Source: Hymenolepis diminuta (lineage: Eukaryota > Platyhelminthes > Cestoda > Cyclophyllidea > Hymenolepididae). Taken from it: a stretch of 64,000 nt of DNA. Every line of letters begins with the position of its first letter. Position 1 is the first letter of the stretch. This document shows positions 36,249 through 51,200 of the stretch, piece by piece. The notes under the pieces are model-generated. The model was not told the origin of the DNA and made no database searches. It worked only from the letters and a program-made list of their open reading frames with translations. The DNA lies in NCBI GenBank assembly GCA_900708905.1, contig CAADRB010000058.1:1194472-1258471 (forward strand), written 5' to 3'. The translations under genes and the position numbers were made by a program.

Positions 36249-39200
36249 TTAGAAGAGATCAACTCTGCGTTTGAGGTCATTACGTTTCCATTCTGGTAAC
36301 CGGTAGAAAGCAACTCGTGAAAGTTTGAATACCTTTTGGAATTCCGCATCAGAAAGATAAATCTCAAGTCTTGTACGATCAACACCCTTTGGTGGTCGGC
36401 CAAGACTAGCTAGAAGGTCTTTGTATGGAATCTCCTGAAAAGAAAGAAAACCCAAGTAAATTTGGATTGTGAATCTTACTATAAGGTATTTCATTAAAAT
36501 CTGTCATTTGATTAAGGTCAGATGATAATGAGTGAGACACAAACTTTTATTGGATTCTCTTCAATGTGTTTCACTGGTACAGGGAGAGGAGTTGAAAACA
36601 CAACGCTAGGATAACTTGGTGCAGATCCTAGTAGACTAGTATCGAAGTCTCGACTAGAATTGGCGGTACCTTCATCGTGTAGTACACCATTCGTTCGTAT
36701 TGGAGAAAGTGAAGACTGTACTGGATCATCTGAAATCAGGAAGGAAATAATTAAAGATTGGGAGAGAATAACCATGTCAAAAACACTGTTTAAGATGAAT
36801 AATATCAGTGTTTCATAACAACGTTTGGCGTAAAAAATAAGCATATTTTTTCTGGCATCATTAGAGGTCACTTTGAATGAATTTTAGTGGGCTCCGTTAT
36901 ATTTAAAACACCGCTGCTAGTATCATTAATATGGTATGACCAACCATCCATTCAACTGGTCAGTTAGCTATGAACATCAAAGACATTAATTCAATCTCAT
37001 GAGTTAGATTATTTAGATACTTCAGCACCGCATAGGGTAGCCATGCTGAAATTTGATGTTTGGAGTTATATCTGTTAAAAAGAAAACATTCTAAATCCAT
37101 TATTCAAAGATGCACAAATAAAGGACTTTAAATGTATTAGCAAATATAAAAATCACGTTCCAATGGCTTAATGGTTTTCGGAAATCACTCGCAACAGTCA
37201 GTTGCCGTAAACAAAGTAAATAGTAAAGAAATAATAAAATCTGTGTCACCTAAACTCTCCATACCATAAGAATTATGAATTAAATGACAATGATAACTGT
37301 TTAATGGAAATTCCAGGAACATAAATCCATGAGGAAACACCAAAACAAATTGCCATAAATATCTGAATGGTGCATAAAAGTTTAAAAATAAAAGACTAAT
37401 TTCTAAACAACTATATTTGGTCAACGTAATTATGTTATGATTAAATAACTGAATGGAATTATAATTTTTGTTATCGCACTACTTACGTCCGTTAGTTTTC
37501 TCATCTGCAGCATGACCATTATGAGGTGCATCGAGTCTCGGAGACGAAAAGCAATGGGATGCAGGGATGCTAGAAGTCTTTGATGACCCCAACGAAAGTT
37601 GACCAGCAGTGTAACCGGGTCTGAGTCCCGTCGAGTTACCTAAGGCACCACACAGAAAGATCCAATAAATACCCTGAACCGAAATGGAGTATGGCTAAAT
37701 ATAAATACCATGCCGATAACAAGGTGGGAACATAATGCAAATGTGTTAGAGAGGAGGTGAGGGGAGAACGCACAGATGATGATTTGTAACTTCTTGCTAC
37801 TGAATATTAGTAAGTAACTCGTAATTATTTTGTCATCATGCGGGCCACCACACACTTACACCTGATCGTACGTCGAAAGCTGTGGGCTGAATCTGCAAGA
37901 GAGGTGTGTTGTAAAGGAAAGATTAACTGCTTGGTGATAAGAGAAGCACCACTAACACCGTCCATAGCCAACGCGGTTAGCACTTTCACAATGTGTACTT
38001 TCATCATGCAACAACAGACAAGCGAAAACTACGGATTAATACGAGGACGAGACCAGACCAAACCAGAGTAGAATGAGGACCGTTAAATGAAGGACATGCA
38101 GCGGATTATAGAAAGAAATTGAGAGAGAAGAGGGAATACATTGAGTGTTTCGTCTTACGCGGGGCGGAATCCTGGCTGCGATTGTAAGCCGAAGAGTAAG
38201 AGAAATCGGTCGCAGTCCATGTTCGATTCCCAAGATTTACGAGTTCAAGTGAATAGCCAAGTCGATGTGGACTAACAGAATTGCGTTGGCTCTCTCGAGA
38301 CGGAGCTGTAGTGATAATGGGGTAGGAGTGGGGTAGGGGAAGGGACATACGATACACCGTTATTTTAATCTTTCAAAACATACTTTCTTTGATAGATACT
38401 CTAATAAAATACATGGAATGACCACAAGTTTACTGTAAAAATCAGCAATATAATGTGAGAACGGGCATCTAAGGCCTTAATTAATCACAAAATTCTACTG
38501 GAAAATAATAAGTAAACAAAGAGAAAATGATGAGGATACAATAGTCAATATTACTTGTGAAAATGAAAATCGTAGTCAGTGCTAATCTTAAGACTCAAAA
38601 ATGTATGTCTTAATTTTAACTGGAATCCAGCATATTAATAACAGATCTCTGGATTTTATTGATGGACAAAAAAATACACTTTTGAAAATGAACCTTAATC
38701 ACTGAATTACCGAGATTCTATTGAGAAGCGTCGAACTTATATTAAACAATATGGTTGCCTTCAATTTCTGCAATTACCTCGGCATTTCTTGGAAAATATA
38801 TAAACAATCACTTTTCCAAAAGCGAGATTGATCATTTTTAAACCATGTTCTAAATTAGGACGAAAAACAGTCCAATATTCCCGAAACAGAAGTTGTTAAT
38901 TTGGAGTCCTCAAACTCCGACAAATAAACAAACGAGCTATTCACTCGTTTACGCCACAGTGATGAATTTAACTGCTACCTCACAATTGTCTCATACTCGT
39001 TATGAAACTAGCTGTGAAATAACTATTATTAATAGGAATTCTAATGATATTTTTATAATATTGGATTGGACACGACTATTAATGCCATCTCTAATTAAAC
39101 CATCACTCCAATATTATAAACAGTGCAGCAATAAAATCTTATCATGTGACATATGCGTGTGGTCAAATGATGTAACCACGTCATATCGAATAGTTTAAAT

Positions 39201-42200
39201 ACACGTTTCATATTCATATTAGTTCTATTTTGTTCCCCATAAAATTGTTTCGTTAATAAATAGCATTAAGATCCAACAAACAGCCTATTAAATATTAAAT
39301 CCACTTAGTGTGAAAGTCGCATCAAGGAAACGACATGGAAAGACAGATGCATAGTATTCGAAGAAGCTCGAGTTTTTATTTTATCTGAAAGACGTTCAAA
39401 CCTTGAGATACCTGAAAGCACCTCATTCGGTCGGAGCATAGTTTTGACAGTGATTGAGTAATAATTGTACTAAATGTCGATATTAAAGAATGAAGGTTAG
39501 AATTTATGTTCGTATATTCTTATTTTCATTTTTCATAGGCTAGTTCAATATAAAAAGAAAGTGAACATCCAAATTTAATAAACTGGGAGGTGGCGCTACT
39601 CCCATCTTTAGAGTTACAGCGTTAATATAGACTAGCTTGATGGGCAGTCAAAACAAATATGCTTAGCTCGTACAACTCATGTTACACAGCTTAACGTTAA
39701 AATGACGTTAAAAAAAATAAAATATAACATCTCCTCTACGTGCGAACAACTTATAAGTCCCTCGAGCATATCAACTCCAATTGCAAGAGAGAGATACAAT
39801 GATAATACTTAAGATTCGACGAGGGCTAAAATAAAACGAGCGGAAACAATACTATGCAGTAGGTGTATGTTAATAAGTAATCGCAACCTCACATAACAGC
39901 ATAACATTTTTATTAGCACGGTGTTAATTAGAGACATATTACTGTTTCGCAACATTACATATTCATCAGAGGGTATCTAATTAATCTCCTTAATCAATAT
40001 ACACATATATTTTCAGATACCTCAAAAATACACTTTACAAAACTTATCAAAGTCGAAACACGAATTTAAGATTCGCTAAAACAGGAAATCTTCGTTTTCT
40101 CATAGGATACAGAAGAATTCATTTTTAATTTGAAAATACTTTAGATTTAAGTCATTTTAGTCTAGTAATACCAGGTAAATCTTATAAATAAAACTAATGA
40201 AAGGCTGTAGTCGATTAATAAAACCTAACACCATTGAATAATTAGCTCATTTTAGGAGAAACATTTATTGAAATGACGTGGTCAATTACTCAATTTACTC
40301 GAGTGGTCAATAAAAGCTGCATATCGCGGACATGTGAAATATACCTAATATGAAAAGTGAATAGTCTAATGCATCGAACCTCAATTAGAGAAAAACTGTT
40401 GATGCTTTGTCCTAAGTGTCAACTTTTACACGATCCTTCTTCCCGTTAAATTTTTTAATTGACTGTTTAAATGTTTCTTAATCCAAAAACATTTGATCTC
40501 ATTCGTCCAATTAATCACGGTTTGGGTCTTATGCATTGAAAGGTGAATTAGATCAAAACATATATACTGGAAGAATTTTTTCAAATCAAGAGGCTTTTAA
40601 TCAGTCTATATTCAAACACTATAAAAAACACCGGCGAAGGAACTGAAAGATTAAAGTTTCCGAAGAGAATGGGAGAAATTTAACTGATGGCACCCCTCAG
40701 AATTTGGTGTCTTCGTACAGGGTAAAGAGATAAAAGTCCAAGCCCTCAAAATGGAAAAAAGAACTTCAGAATACATCAAATTGATTATAACAAGAGACGA
40801 AAAATTAGTTATACAATCAGAAGAACCCAGTGATTGAGTCATATGCCATTCCCCAGATGGAAGATTTCCAAAATGCCAAAGTAATTCCGATCTGACGAAA
40901 ACACAGCATGGATACATGGATATATTTTATACGGACTAAAGAAATTAACATTTAGCAATTCATTAAACAAATTCAAAATCTGAAAATTCCCCAACTGACA
41001 AAAACGGTAACTGTACTGACAGATAACATATGATGATAACCCATATTCCCTTCTAATAAATGAGAACCAATATATAATTAATGGTTTTCTGTTCATTTAG
41101 CTAATAAAGGAGTAGTGTGGAGTACAGCCACGGCGTATATTTAATATGACCAACTTACAGGCAAAGTTGTGAGTGGTATATCGCATCTTGTATGGCGGCT
41201 TGACTTTGGCGTTGGGACTACGAGAAGCCGAAACTGGATCAAAAAGTTGGTGCAGCGTTTGGGCTTTTCTTCGACGTGCTCGCTCCTCCTCAATCATTAT
41301 GGCCTTCAGGGAAAAAAGAGGAAACTGATAAATACTAATGTCCTGTGTGTACATCAGCGACTTATACTGTAACAAAACACGCTCTTAAAAAATTAGAAAA
41401 AGCAATACGAAGGAGAATCATGCTACTCATTTTCATATCAGTATATCGTAGTTTGGTGAAGTTTGAATTTGAGAGAAACTGCTTCAATGTTTACTATTTT
41501 GACTTTCAACGTCATATCGAAATTACGTATTTATCGACCAATATCATTTAAATAGCTGCTAGATATGTTCTACCTTTACGTATATTATTTAAAATAGTAT
41601 CTCTGCCGGAAGTATCATACCTTCACATGGACGGTCATGTTAAGACATCTTCTGTCCTGTTTGCAGTAAGTTGATACTGATATATGGTTGTAACTATAAA
41701 TATGAGGATGATATTAATAATAAATACTAGGTAATGCTTGGAAAAGATTACTTCAAGGAACTCCCACAAGGTTTCATTAAGACCTAAACATTACAACATT
41801 ATCTAAAAATACAAAAAGAGTAGAAAAAACGATACATTACAAGCGTATATTTTCTACCCGTTTCCAAAAAATTGGAGCTGATTTGGAAATTGTAGATTTA
41901 AGAAAAAAGGAAATTTTTTATTATTATCACTTCATTCCAACCAAACTGAACAATCCCAAATACCGCAAATTATGAAGAGAAAGAGGAACAGACTGCAACC
42001 CGACCTATAGAAACATCTTGGATTTTAGGACCATAATCTCTAAATTTCACGCCCTCTTTCAGTGCGTAAATGCTATATTGAAAGGTATACACACCTCCGT
42101 TCCAATCGCATCTTTGATATGGCATGTTGATCAAATAAGTAAAATACTAGAAACAAAAAGGAAAGATTAGTACACTTCAAAAGATTAAATGGTTAAGAAA

Positions 42201-45200
42201 ATTTTTCAAGTTGTAGACAACGCTAATGTATATGAGGAAAAGAGGAGCATGATGGGTGACTGATTAATGAATACAAGAATTTAATTACATTTTAACGATT
42301 GATTTCATTCCGATGAATTATCTTAGTGAAGATACTTCTGACCGATAACATAGGCTAGGGCTTGATTTAAACCAAACTATTTGTCTATCAAAATTTGTTT
42401 ATACCTTGATAACAAATTTTTGGCATTTTGTTAAGCATCAGCATGTATCAGAATCTAGGCGACAATAACAAGATATAACGGACTTGGATTTAATTGAAAA
42501 TAGGTGTGAATAACAATTTATATATACATATATATTGTGCAGTGAATTATTTAAAAATACGGTGATTAAAAACAATTCAGAATCGTTAATCAAAACAAGA
42601 TAAATGACTTAGATGGGAATGAGGTTAAGAATTGCACTTTCAGCTAACTCAAATGAAAGCACAAATAAGGGGAGAGACGCTTCTGTAAAAAATCAATGCA
42701 TATGATTGAATGATGAAGAAGGTAGTTAAAAGAACACAATCACTTTTAAATTATTCGTGTCTCAAATGTGAAATTGAATTAAGGCAAAATGGCTTTTCTA
42801 CTGCATTTACCTACTCAGTCAGTAATTAACTGATTTTACGGGGTAACACACAATATTTGCTGGCAAATCCAAAGGTAAAATTAAACTGAAAACTCCACAT
42901 GTTCTCTAATTAATACCAAAAGCCGTGTTTAACATTTAATTAACCATTTCGTATTCAAATCGAGCGTAATGAGTGTCAAAGACAGCTGCAAACAAATGGC
43001 ACGATTCTAGATTACTAATACGACCTCTTAACTACATCTGCTATCGATTTTTTTATTACTGAATCTGTACGTGTATACGAAATCAGCCAATTTCAACAAA
43101 ATCTTTTTGATTTACTGATTATAAAAAGAGAATTTAATAGAATGCATGAGCTGCGATTAAAGCTATTAAGGATATTTAAATAACCAAAATATAGATAAGA
43201 AACCGCCTAGCCCCATTTTCGACAAAATTTACAGAAAATGCAGGAGAATAGCTAGACATACTTATGAATTACAAAATATGTTTTTTTAACCAATTAGGAG
43301 CGTCACATTTGATCGCAAACTAACAGGACTGCTTCAAGGGAGATGTTAATTAAAACATTGCTCCTAAAAAGGAAATTTTTGTCAAATGTTGAAAACCCGT
43401 AAGTTCAGAACATAATAACTTCTATTTGAAAAAGAAAACAATTCAACTATTTTTCTTGCCCCCTTATAAAATGACTATATGTAGAAAAGTGGAGATGATG
43501 AGAGAAAATTATCAGGGAGCACCATCATCTGAAAAGTGAAGGATTATTTACATAGAAAGTTCATGAAAGAATTCGATTGCGCCATTGACGCAAGAAACAA
43601 TGCCATTTCTCTGGTGCATTCTCTAAGAGACCAATTGTATCCAACACTTGCACAGCCATCGACTGTTTCATTTGCAAACTCCCTTTCCTAGTATACCTTG
43701 TGATCTTTCAGATTTTTGGAAATTGTGGAATAGAAAAATGACTTCCTAAAGAAAATAAGTCTCATACCAGAACTAGAAGCAGTATCACAATGCAAAAAAA
43801 TATTATCGTTTATTTCTTCCGTCTTATGGAAGGATGTCAATGAAATAAGGATGGTTGTCAAACAAAAACAGAAAGATAAACAAAAGAAAATAGCAAATGA
43901 AAAATGCACGTTCTCTATCGCTGAAATAAATTTCTCCGAATTTGGTGTATATAAATAGAATTGGCTTGAATGAAACATAGATCAAAAACTCGGAGTTCTT
44001 ATTGGACTAAGAATAAATCCATTGAGAGTCAAAGAGTAGACGAACAAATTACTTAAATGACAAATTTTGGCCTGATTAATCCAATCACAAGCTAAATAAT
44101 TGTAATAATTAAGTGTAAAATCGGTGTTACACCATTCAAAATAAACAAACACTCGTTTACAAGGAAAGGCAACAATTTTGTTATAAAAATAGAATTGTAG
44201 AGATATTATTTCCTAAGGTGCTTGGTAGTGCAGCTGTAACAAATATATCACACGAAAGCGTAAAAAAACCATCGAAAGAAGTTTAAGCTGTATCAAAATT
44301 TTCGCCTCAAATAAAATTACCACTCATCACAATAAAAAGCAAATTTCGCACTATTAATAGAACTTAACATGACCAGAAAACGGGCGTTTTCTTGTATAAC
44401 AGAACAGTAAGGCTAGCTCATGAATTTATGAAAAAAACAGTCAATCATGTGTATAGGGGGAAATCACGCAAACAAACAATATTTCCTGCATTTTGTGTAA
44501 ATCAAATAGAGCAATATACAGCCGTCTGAAGAAATACTTAATCGGACGAATGGATCCACTCGTAAACTTTTACTACCTATTGAAAAAGGCTAAAGCTTAT
44601 ATCAAACGGTTCCGTCTAAATGTGTTTGAATGAGTAAAGATCACGCAAACATGAAAGTGTCTTATAATCAGCCAAGAGTAGTTTATGGCTGTCTGCATAT
44701 CTGGACGATATCATAGGAGTCGGCCGAATGGAGAAATTCAAGGAGCGAATTGAATTTCTAATTGAACGTATTACCCATTAGGGCTTTCATCCGAGGCCGG
44801 AGAAATGTGAGTTCTTGAAATCCATAAAACTTGTTGTCATCCTGATCATGAAGGAATTCGAGCTGTTGTGAATATTCCACTCCCAACTGATGTCCAAACA
44901 CTTCGTTCATTACTGGGATTAATTAGTTACTACGGCAATTTTCTACCTGACTTGAATATAGTTCGTGGACCATTAAATCGTCTCCTCCAGAAAGACACTG
45001 CCTGGCACTGGTCTGCTGACTGTCAAAGTGCGTTTGAGAAGCTGAGATCCGTGCTGCAATCAGATATGCTTCTGACTCGTTATAATTCAGAAGTGCTTCG
45101 AGATACGGTGTAGGAGCAGTGATTCCACATGTTATCCCAAATGGCTCGGTAGCTGTGGTTCATGCATCTCGTTCTCCGTACAAACAGATAAAAACTACAA

Positions 45201-48200
45201 GCAAATTTAGAAAGAAACACTTGCTATTGAATATGCGGTAAAGGAATTCCATAAATTTGTCTATGGTCGTCCCTTTATTTCTCCGACAGACCAGAAAACT
45301 TTGTTATCAATTTTTGGACCCAAGGTCATTCCAACATATTCAGCTAACCGTCTTCAGCGAAGAGCAATAGTTTTGACAGATTATGATTTCGAAATCAAAT
45401 ATCAGAAGACTACTGAGTTCGGACAAACTGACGAACTACCACGGTCAACCGCAAATCAAAAAACGCCTATGAAACGGTCAGAGTCAGCATGTCCCTGGGA
45501 AAGAATGTATACTGCATTCTTGCCGACTCTATCCGGGATATTCTTGTCACGGTGGCGGAAAAAGAGCACATTTCAATGGAAGACTCAGTCATCAGAAAAG
45601 CCATGAAATTCGTAAAAACGAAATGACTACCTTCATTATTAAAAGGGAACTTGCTGGATCTATTTCACCATCTTAAGGCATTATCTATTGCCGACTCCTG
45701 TTTGGCATTCAATGAGAGGATTGTCGTAGCGGCCACACTCAAGAAAAGAGTTCTCTGGAAATTTCATTCTAGTCAGTCAGGAATAAATCAAATGAAAACG
45801 TCAGTCAGAGGATACAAATACTGGCCGGGACAAAGACAGAACTACTGGTCAGAGGCAATCTCAAATGTCAAAATGCTGATAGAAGTCCTCCACGTGAAAA
45901 GCCAATGCCTTGGTCTCCAAAGAAGTCCCCATGATTTTGTCGGTGCTACCAATGGCGTTGTCTGCTTATTATTGGTGGGCTCACACTCCAAGTGGTCAGA
46001 AATAATATCGACGCCGTCAAAAAATATTACAGCGACTGTCAGTGCCTTGGCCAGTCGCAAGGTTTCCCAGAAACTCTGTGTCAGAAAGTGCAGCACAGTC
46101 CTGTTCGTCGCAGTTAGAAGAATACTGCAGACAAAGAACTAATGATCACATCCACACGTCCCCATATCACCCACAACCAAACGGTCAGGTAGAGCGATTG
46201 AACGACATGTTCAAAAGAGCCCTGCCGAAAGCAAAAGGGGAGGGAGCGACAAAGGAAGTTATTCAAAAGTTCCAATTGACCTACAGGACGACTCCTCATC
46301 TGATCCTTGGTGGTCAAACGCCTGCAGAACTATAAATGAGAAGAATAATTCGAAAAACAATCATATTATGGTACTGAAGAACAAGACAAATGAACTAGCG
46401 AAAGTCATAGGAGATGTGTTCACTGTTGGTGGTCCCGTGTTTGCCCGTAATTTCCGAATCTGTCGCTCCTGGACGGCTGGAACTGTGATCAAAAGACGGA
46501 GAAAAATTATCTATGAAATACAAGTAAGTTTTGCTATTTGGATCAGGCATAGAAATCGATTGAGGCCATGTATTGCGGGAACTAAATCGACGCCAGCATC
46601 AACCCCAGAACTCGAGAACAAGAGGTACGCTGCTCAAGAAGGACTCATTGAAAGCCCGAAAGACTTCAGATGAATCCCCATTTGAAGTCATAAGAAGAAG
46701 GAGCAGCTTAAGAATGGTGATGTGTCAAGAAAATGAAAGTATGCAAATAATTGAATTTTCTTTCCTTGACGATAATAGAAAGTATTTCATGGTTTCTTCC
46801 CTTTTACATTGAAAATAACGTTTAATTATGAAAGTGGTCTTCCAAACTAATGAATAATCTTGTATTCTGAACCGTTTTCCGAGGAAACTGAGTATCATTC
46901 AATAGAGTTTTAGCATAGTTAAATTTGGTTTTTCCTCCTCCAACTGCTATTTTGGGATTGTTGGTCGAAATTATCTTAGCAAATTTACGGAAAATCTAAT
47001 TAATGAAAAGCGGCTTTCAAACTGATTTTCAAGTGAGATTTAGTGGTTAATTTTAACCATAAGACCGGAAGTCCAGTTTGATCAGTTATTCAAAAGTATC
47101 TTTTTAAGTGTATAAAAACCATTACTATAACCTCAATAACCCAATCATCAAATAAGCCAGAGGGGTGAAAGGCAAGACTCACTCGGCCAATGCCTCCGGC
47201 AACGCCATCCAGTTCATTGTGACTACCAATCGAAGTGTCAATGCTGAGATCCTCCACACTTTCATCCGAACTCACTGCAAGCACTCCCTGTTCTCGCAGC
47301 CGTTGTCGACGCTCTCGCACTAAAATGCGGGAACAAAAAGATTCATTAGCATTTAAATCACAAACATATTTTAACCCAGCAATCGACACGTGTTAGGGTG
47401 ACGATTAAATTATCGATGGATGATGAAAGCTATATATAAATTCCCAAAGTTAGGTATTAGAATCCGTGTAAATTTAAGATTATAGACGGAAGAGGGAATC
47501 TTTAAAGACCCCAATAAATTAAATGACTATTACCCAATGTATACAAACCAATAGTTCCTGTTTTATGCCTTCAATGCATACACCTCCTCGTGTTTGTTTA
47601 TAACTAAAATTGCTGGGTAGAATATGAACATGGACATCGATAAACATACATAATGGGTAAATAAAATCGAATCTACATAATGTAAGCAATATCCGCTAGA
47701 ACGTTCTTTTCAGAACTTTTAATAGATTACAAATGTGGGATATTAATATAAAAAAAGTCCATAAAACTTACTCTGAAACATTTTCGTCCAACTGTGAGCA
47801 AGCTCTACTTTATTAATTACTGAAGAAGGTAGAGCAGTTTAACACTCTAACTTCTAAACGGCACAAGAACCTATCCATAGAGAAGATTCCATGTATTTCC
47901 AAGCTAGTAAAACTACTAGGCAAAATATAAGGTTAATCAGAAAAACAAAAACCTATCCGATGTCACTCAATGTCAAAGCTAAACTGGATGCAATTATCAA
48001 AACATTCATACTTTTCGTGATGTAAGCATCGAAATTAATAAATAAATAAACAATAAAATTTACAATTTATTCTTCGTGTCCCCAAATTCTATTACTATAG
48101 GGAATTTTGAAAACTGATCACAACTCAAAAACGTTAGCAACATACAAAAGCTTGGTATATAAAACACAGAGCACTATAAATTAGAGTAAAGGCTACGAAG

Positions 48201-51200
48201 TGACAACAAGAGGGNNNNNNNNNNNNNNNNNNNNNNGAAGGAGATGCAAAATATAACCGGAACTTACCTCTTCTTCTGGCATTTAATACTCCTGAAATAA
48301 TCGGGATAAGTAGTCAACTATTTGGAAAACATTAAATGTAATAATGTAAACAACCTTAAAAATTATTAATGAATTTAATATGTTTAAAGTGAGATTTCCA
48401 ATAACAAATGGGTAGAAAAGTAGTGATGATTATTAGGAAAATTTGGGAATATATGATTGAGGAAATAAAAATTTTATTTGTCGAAAAAAAAACATTCAAA
48501 TAGTTTAATTTGTAATAGAAATAGCGGTAGAGCCGCAGTAATTATAGGAAAAAAAAACGAAAATGCATATTTTAAGTTTATTCGGTGCACTAAAATTTAC
48601 TTTAAAGTACTATTTAATAAAAACAAATATGTAATTAACAGAAATTCAATTAAAACCATGAAATCCTCTATTTCTTCATTAATGAAAACTAACTGTTGCT
48701 CGCTTTATTCCAAAGAGACCTGACACTGGTAAAACTTTGCGTTTAAAACCGTCGATGGAAAAAAATGTTTTTAATATCAGGATCGACTTTTTTACTCTGT
48801 GCAGTTAAGATAATACATAAATCTTACTTGATAATGAAAAAGAAATTAAGAATAGTAATATAGATGCAACAGACAATTGTATCTCCTTCATGTGTAGAAT
48901 TTTATTTGCAGTTAAGTCTACCGTTAGACCTTCTGAAAACGTAGCTTCATTGCTCCAAAAAATTCTGACACTTTTCTTCCTTCAACAGTTATATTGCTCT
49001 TTGTTCATTCCTTTCAATAAAAAATAGGAGACAGTTGATGTCATCCAGATTGTCAAGCTTGAGCATAAGGAGTCGTTTGGAGGAGTGTTTTTTGAAACAA
49101 ATTATAAGATTAACAAGGAAAGAGAATAGAAAATCAGCTACATTAGATACTTGATAACTTAACACATAAGAAGTCTTTATTAAGAAGAGTGCATGAAAGA
49201 ATAAATGTTCAAATAAGAGCTTTCAAGGTTATTACTATGAAAGGTCAAATTAAGTCGCTGTAGACAAATTTAGCCGCATCGTATATAGAAATAAATTTCT
49301 ATCAATTATCAGCCCACTCTTCTCCAGTCAACCATAACCTCCTGGACTCAAACCACTTTTCTCTTCTATGTCAACTGTAGCGTAGCACAATAGGTCAGAA
49401 TGTAGTATTACATTTGTGGCGAAAAGTTTGGTTTACAACAAAAGGTTATAATAAAAAGTCATACAGTTTCTGAGCGGACAATTACCGACTTATATTACTT
49501 GATTATATCTAATGGAAAAGTGATTGCTGGATCAAAATAGATGGCGCAACGGTCAACGTGCATATCCACAATTTCAGGGGTCATCGGTGAATATTGAAGG
49601 ATCAGAAAGACCAATTAGAGTGATCATAAAGGGACAAAATGAGATATTCTCACTGGAGGAGGCTAATAATAATGCTATTGAGTCCAAAATGACTAATAGC
49701 AAACGTTTACTTCAGGAGACTTCGAATTTCTTTAAACAGCAATTGAAAAATAAATTCGTGTTTTACTTTTTTCAAATTTAGCACTATTGTAATTCAGACA
49801 CTTTTAGTTCTAGAACGTATACATCTGGACAAGGTTGAAAAGTGTCGTAATTAAACGGGATCAGAATTTCAATAGATTGATTCGCTTCTAATGTTAACGA
49901 AATTCGGCAATAGACACAAGCAAGTGCCCATTTAGTATAGCGAAAGCAAAGCGGTGTTATTTTACCACCATAATTTCTGTTCCACACAAACACGGTGCAT
50001 TAGAGAAAAACAATACTACTAATATGTCACCATGAAAATAAATTTAGATCACGGAAGCAACTTCAGAAAAAAAACAGAGCAATTTTGCCCAAGTAAATAT
50101 TTAGAAAAGAAAAAGATTAACTCGATTTTTCTGGCTTGAAAACAACAAAAATGTAAAGGATGCAACAAGAGAGCTTTTTTCCCCCACAAATGGATTGTCA
50201 AGGGAATTCGCCAATCACATGGAGAAGAAAACAATCAAATCTAAACCTAAATCTACTCAATGCTTCCGAAGCCAAATGAAAGTACTTTGAAATTATACTA
50301 CAGTAAAACAAGTAGGAAGACGAATTCTCTGCTTTTAACTCGAAATAAGGAAAGCTCCTGAGATGATAAAAAATTCTAGCGAAAAGATCCAGACAGATAA
50401 CCATACGGCCAGTTATTTCAACAAACGAGACTGCCTTTTTAAACCCAAATTTATATAATTATGCCATAAAGTTTTAACGAAGCACGTTATTATTTTCAAA
50501 CAACTTCCAGAATCACCCAGGTATGGCATCCTTTAAAGTGAATGGAAAACAAATGGCATACTAGAAATAAACAAAGTAGATTCGTTTTTCAAAATAATTT
50601 TTTACGATGACTGAATGCCTATTTGAAGGAAATCCCGGGAAATGAATTTAAAATTCCTCCATTTATCTACAGAGAATGAAAACTCAATCTTACACCTGTA
50701 GCTTAAGTGGCTAGATGAAAAATTAAAAAAATACACGTCTCCAAACGTGTGAAGGTAAGAGTGAGGCTGCTGCTTAACTCCTAGACCTGGGCAATTTCAG
50801 ATATAAGCTTTCTTCACCTATCAAACAAACAAGAAATTTGAAATCCAAGATAAATCCGAGATCGATATTCATTACAATTGTCATTCAGTCACCTTTGAAA
50901 CTAAAATCAGCTGAACTCCATCATCTAATACTAGGAAGATCTCTAGGAAAAAAGATGCTCATAAAGACTGCGGTTTTTTAGTGTTCATATTTGTTTTACC
51001 CACCATCCGCTGTAGCATTGAAAATATTTGCACTTCTATCTAACTGAATGTATTTTTGCTGACCAAATTGATCGAACAAATGCTCGACTTACCAAGCTAA
51101 ATCCTTCACAACTTTTCTGCATCGATGTTCTTTAATGATTTTTCAGATTAAAAATTGAAATATTCAGCTTCAGAAAATAAATAAACAAAAATTATACTGA

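Noticed and set aside
38202..38230. tRNA-like TTCGATTCCC motif
   Set aside because: It lies inside headpiece-gene exon 38305-38159 (complement strand) and lacks any cloverleaf.
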